Part shown: positions 5,040-7,176 of the stretch, piece by piece
Position numbering within the stretch: position 1 is the first letter of the stretch
Layout of the letters: the number at the start of each line of letters is the position of its first letter
Assembly: GCA_013043915.1 (NCBI GenBank)
Contig: JABEVH010000189.1
Location: 1 to 7,176 of the forward strand
Direction of reading: 5' to 3'
Length of the DNA: 7,176 nucleotides
From: Pseudomonadales bacterium
GTDB lineage: Bacteria > Pseudomonadota > Gammaproteobacteria > Pseudomonadales > Moraxellaceae
Translations under genes and position numbers: made by a program
Notes under the pieces: model-generated
Told to the model about the DNA's origin: nothing
What the model saw: only the letters and a program-made list of their open reading frames with translations
Databases searched by the model: none

Positions 5040-5230
5040 TGGCTACGAGGTGTAGCCAAGTGAGTTGGCGAGCGCGGAGGCCTGCCGGTTGATGCTGATT
5101 ATTTGGAGTCCCCAGCTGGGACTATCGGCCTTCATCACAAGGATGGGGGCTGAATACTGGCAGTGTAGCTTATTTTGACTTTCCAGGATACCCAACTAGG
5201 CATCTTGGAAAGCCACTCCCATCAGGGAGT
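5040..5230 (-). ncRNA. Structured intergenic module C (stem-loops, pseudoknot)
   Basis: Order on the minus strand: hairpin ACTCCC/GGGAGT (5215-5230) followed by GGCTTTCC; a long imperfect stem (CTTTCCAAGATGCC at 5199-5212 against GGTATCCTGGAAAG at 5179-5192, one mismatch and one G-U); pseudoknot 5094-5123; HP1 (5067-5086, imperfect); HP2 (5040-5058, TGGCTAC/GTAGCCA, perfect 7 bp). Pseudoknot: stem 1 AGTCCC/GGGACT, A linker, stem 2 GCTG/CAGC, loop CCAAATAAT. It shares TGGAAAGCC and the hairpin-plus-AGCT layout with module A. No supportable ORF lies inside. It sits between the 11-codon ORF and leader L8. Confidence 0.7.
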
Positions 5231-5240
5231 AGCTGGTTGG

Positions 5241-5276
5241 TTAGGCATGCTTGTGAGTACGGTCTATCTCGCCCAC
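5241..5276 (-). CDS. Possible 11-codon ORF or gene remnant behind leader L9
   Basis: A GTG at 5276 lies 7 bases after AGGAG of leader L9 and opens GTG-GGC-GAG ... CAT-GCC-TAA, 11 codons. The stop lies 11 bases before the hairpin that opens module C, nearly the same spacing as the RHH gene stop to its terminator. So this slot is built like a gene slot but carries almost no gene. It may be a leader peptide, or what is left after deletion of a cistron. An alternative ATG at 5248 gives only 8 codons. Evidence is positional only. Confidence 0.3.
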   Translation of the reverse strand: MGEIDRTHKHA

Positions 5277-5283
5277 TTTACTT

Positions 5284-5340
5284 CTCCTCGTTTAGATTAA
5301 CGCGGAGCTTTCCCCTTGCGGGTACTTGCCCCACAGGGTT
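5284..5340 (-). promoter_or_regulatory. Leader L9: relay leader directly downstream of the IS21 end
   Basis: In gene sense: AACCC-TGT-GGGGC, an inner CCC/GGG hairpin with a GCAA loop, GCTCC, then GCGTTAATCTAAACGA and GGAG before the GTG at 5276. P1 pairs GGGGC (5328-5332) with GCTCC (5304-5308), 5 bp with one G-U, the shortest of the set. P2 is good: CTCC and CGTT pair with AACG and GGAG around one mismatch. The GNRA-type loop matches leader L3. It stands about 33 bases from the IS end, so its original upstream gene has been separated from it. Confidence 0.6.
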
Positions 5341-5342
5341 GT

Positions 5343-5356
5343 GTTAATAAATTAAC
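5343..5356. repeat. 14-bp palindrome between leader L9 and the IS end
   Basis: GTTAATAAATTAAC is a perfect inverted repeat (6-base arms, 2-base centre), AT-rich, just upstream of leader L9 in gene sense. It could be an operator for a dimeric regulator such as the RHH protein, or chance in AT-rich sequence. Only one copy is seen. Confidence 0.3.
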
Positions 5357-5372
5357 GGCTTTCACCTAAGAG

Positions 5373-5422
5373 TGTTGATTTGCACTTAGAACTGACCCGG
5401 CATTTGCATCCAATTTTGACCC
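5373..5422 (-). repeat. IS21-type terminal repeats at the istB-side end
   Basis: Two related 21-base units, ATTTGCACTTAGAACTGACCC (split: ATTTGCA, then GACCC at its end; 5378-5398) and a second copy with the same ATTTGCA and GACCC ends (5402-5422), lie 24 bases apart just beyond the istB stop. IS21-family ends typically carry multiple such repeats that bind IstA, and start with TGT; a TGT stands at 5373-5375. I therefore set the element boundary near 5373. The other end is outside the window, so neither the inverted copy nor the target duplication can be confirmed. Confidence 0.65.
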
Positions 5423-5444
5423 ACCCTTTTGTTGCCTAGTATAG

Positions 5445-6242
5445 CTAGCTGTCTGTGGATATGTTCTGGTTTTTGGCCTCCTGCTTTTTCGGAGTTGATT
5501 GGATTTTTCGAGCGGTCACACTTTCCTTGAACCGCCAGGACTCGTTGCCTGTTTCCACGATATGACAGTGGTGCGTCAGTCGATCCAGCAGTGCCGTGGT
5601 CAGCTTGGCATCCCCAAAGACCGAAGCCCATTCCCCGAAGTTCAGGTTGCTGGTAATGACGACGCTGGTACATTCATACAGTTTGGAGAGCAAATGAAAG
5701 AGTAGTGCTCCTCCACTCTGGCTAAATGGCAAATAGCCCAGTTCATCCAGGATGACCTGATCCACATGCATCAGCCGGAAAGCCGTTTGCCCCTGTTTGC
5801 CCGCTGCCTTTTCAAGCTCCAGGGCATTGACCAGTTCCAGGGTAGACAGGAAGCGTACCCGTCGTCCATGTCGCTGTATGGCCTCAATGCCCAGGGCCGT
5901 AGCCAAATGTGTCTTACCACTGCCCGGACCCCCGATAAACACCACGTTCTGGGCTGTTTCCATGAACTCACCTCCCTGCAGCTTCTGGATTAATACCTTG
6001 TCCACAGGGGATTGGGTAAAATCAAAGCCAGCAAGATCGCGATGAGCGGGGAAGCGAGCCTGGCGCATCTGATGAGCCAGGGATCTCACCTCCCTCTCTG
6101 ATTTTTCAGCCGCCATAAGTTCTCGCATGACTCGCTCAGGATCCATGTCACTGTGCACCATCTTGGCCACCATCTCCGGCCAGCACTGTGCCATACCATA
6201 CAGTTTCAGCGCCTTGAACTGGGCTATTAGCTCATTCGACAT
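5445..6242 (-). CDS. istB: IS21-family transposition ATPase IstB
   Basis: AAA+ helper ATPase (DnaC-like) that works with IstA in IS21 transposition: it binds DNA, assembles on target and stimulates the transposase. Length 265 aa, close to the usual size. Visible: N-terminal helical domain (about 1-95), Walker A GGPGSGKTH (104-112), Walker B VILDELGY (163-170), sensor-like SVVITSNL (193-200) and LLDRLTHHC (218-226). The start at 6242 (MSNELIAQ) overlaps the istA stop by 11 bases, with AGAGGT upstream, as expected for translational coupling in this family; an in-frame extension to 6275 would only add istA-overlapping codons. The C-terminal tail after 245 is polar and variable. No frameshift is seen. 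Confidence 0.95.
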   Translation of the reverse strand: MSNELIAQFKALKLYGMAQCWPEMVAKMVHSDMDPERVMRELMAAEKSEREVRSLAHQMRQARFPAHRDLAGFDFTQSPVDKVLIQKLQGGEFMETAQNVVFIGGPGSGKTHLATALGIEAIQRHGRRVRFLSTLELVNALELEKAAGKQGQTAFRLMHVDQVILDELGYLPFSQSGGALLFHLLSKLYECTSVVITSNLNFGEWASVFGDAKLTTALLDRLTHHCHIVETGNESWRFKESVTARKIQSTPKKQEAKNQNISTDS

Positions 6243-7176
6243 GGCGTACCTCTTTTTCCTGACACAACGAGTCATAGCGCTGCACGTTAGGCTGTGATTC
6301 CACGGTAAGTACCATGGGGGAATCAGCTATATGGGGAGTCTCCGAAGGTCTCAGCCGAGCCAGGATATTCAACACATGTTCCCCACTGGGTCGCCCCGCA
6401 CTCAAGGCCAGTTCCACCGCCACCTGTACTGCTTCCACCCCATGTTCGGGAATGACCGCAAGTACAGAGGCCATGATGCGGTCACCTCCTTCCCGCTTCA
6501 GAAGATAACGTTGTAAGCGCATAAAGGGTTCCGGCATATCAGCGAATGGCGCACCATTGCGTAAAGCACCCGGTTTGCGTTGGATGAGCGGGATGTAATG
6601 CTGCCAGTCATAGCTCACCTGGTGCCGATCAAAGTGCCTGACATGGCGGGCCACTTCATGGTTGTCAGCAATCATGACCAACGTCTCAGGATAAATTCGC
6701 AAACTCAGCAGGTGATGGGCATGCTCCACCGGCACGCTATAGTGATTACGCTGGTAATGAATCAGGGAAGTACTGGTGACACGGACGGTGCGCTCTACGT
6801 AACCATTAAAAGGGCGAGGACAGGGCATGAGGTGGAGTTGCTCTTCTTCCAGTACGTCAGCAATCGTCATCTCAGGGCTATCGGGATGGTCCATGACTGA
6901 CCATGCAGCGCGGCACTCCGTAGCTAGCCAGGCATTAATTTCCGCTAGATTGGACCAGTGACGGTGCTGTAACTCCTGCCCCAGTTGTCGGCGACGATCC
7001 TGGACGTTCTTCTCAACGATTCCTTTTTCCCACCCGGACGCCCGATTGCAAAAATCAGCTTCGAACAAATAATGGCCGGTCATAGCCAGGAAGCGTGCAT
7101 TCACATTACGCAACTTGCCTTCACCGACCTTGTCGACCGCCGTTTTCATGTTGTCATAAATACCCCGGCGGGCAAC
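6232..7176 (-). CDS. istA: IS21-family transposase IstA, C-terminal part (5' end outside the window)
   Basis: RNase H-fold DDE transposase that carries out strand cleavage and transfer for the IS. The frame stays open through the window edge (codons before the ATG at 7149 read VARRGIYDN, matching IstA proteins), so about 314 C-terminal residues are present and the ATG at 7149 is internal. Visible: the third catalytic acid in GWEKGIVEKNV, with Lys six residues after the Glu as expected of DDE enzymes; then a helical DRRRQLG segment; then a beta-rich C-terminal region (RTVRVTSTSLIHYQRNHYSVP) typical of IstA. The HTH and the first two catalytic Asp residues would be upstream and cannot be checked. 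Overlaps istB. Confidence 0.93.
   Translation of the reverse strand, partial: VARRGIYDNMKTAVDKVGEGKLRNVNARFLAMTGHYLFEADFCNRASGWEKGIVEKNVQDRRRQLGQELQHRHWSNLAEINAWLATECRAAWSVMDHPDSPEMTIADVLEEEQLHLMPCPRPFNGYVERTVRVTSTSLIHYQRNHYSVPVEHAHHLLSLRIYPETLVMIADNHEVARHVRHFDRHQVSYDWQHYIPLIQRKPGALRNGAPFADMPEPFMRLQRYLLKREGGDRIMASVLAVIPEHGVEAVQVAVELALSAGRPSGEHVLNILARLRPSETPHIADSPMVLTVESQPNVQRYDSLCQEKEVRHVE

Larger units (their letters stand above)
5373..7176 (-). mobile_element. IS21-family insertion sequence, istA end cut by the window
   Basis: This comprises istA (5' part missing) and istB in overlapping order plus terminal repeats next to istB. The coding style and base composition are visibly more GC-rich than the neighbouring native genes, and neither gene has the relay leader found before the others, so the element is an intruder. 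The boundary near 5373 is inferred from the TGT and repeat units. Both genes are open in the visible part, so the element may be active. Confidence 0.85.

Noticed and set aside
1..5340. CRISPR array, because of the recurring GGAG/CCCC blocks
   Set aside because: Repeats are short, unevenly spaced by whole genes, and their arms vary; spacing and structure do not fit an array.
5386..6900. Several short frames on both strands within istA and istB
   Set aside because: They are alternative-frame shadows of GC-richer transposase genes with clear family motifs.

Overview
The window looks like part of a mobile or accessory region (plasmid, ICE or similar island) of a Pseudomonadota bacterium, probably gamma- or betaproteobacterial. 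This rests on the IS21-family transposase genes, the strong AGGAG ribosome binding sites, a solitary DNA methyltransferase and a run of small proteins I do not recognise. Every gene I support lies on the minus strand, so transcription runs from high to low coordinates.

Layout in the direction of transcription. (1) Positions 7176-5373 hold most of an IS21-family element: istA (5' end cut by the window) overlapping istB, then terminal repeats. (2) Positions 5340-4648 hold a leader, a tiny 11-codon ORF, a structured intergenic module (C) and a 107-aa gene. (3) Positions 4565-3760 hold a 64-aa gene, then a previously uncalled 48-aa gene overlapping a 114-aa ribbon-helix-helix gene that ends at a rho-independent terminator. 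(4) Positions 3748-2254 hold module B, a 137-aa gene and a 240-aa gene. (5) Positions 2240-1023 hold an 85-aa gene coupled by an ATGA overlap to a gamma-order DNA methyltransferase with a C-terminal winged helix. (6) Positions 985-1 hold module A, a 219-aa gene, and the leader of one more gene beyond the window edge.

The striking part lies between the genes. Each native gene that does not overlap its upstream neighbour is preceded by the same RNA-like leader, nine in all. Read in gene sense it is AACCC-n(2-4)-GGGG-X ... X'-CTCC-n-AGGAG-n-ATG. The G-run can pair with the upstream C-run or with the CTCC. The CTCC can pair with the G-run or with the Shine-Dalgarno AGGAG. The X/X' arms differ from leader to leader but stay complementary. 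This predicts a mutually exclusive relay that hides or frees the ribosome binding site. The only two native genes without a leader are the two that overlap the gene upstream.

Three long intergenic gaps (A, B, C) also share one ordered set of structures: a terminator-like hairpin, a long stem-loop, a 30-nt H-type pseudoknot and two hairpins, then the leader. The pseudoknot keeps GCTG/CAGC and AAATAA fixed while its other 6-bp stem changes compensatorily (5 pairs plus one C-A mismatch in copy B). I infer a family of cis-acting RNA (or single-stranded DNA) elements controlling an operon of accessory genes. I cannot name it with confidence. The IS21 element carries no such leaders and looks like a later insertion.
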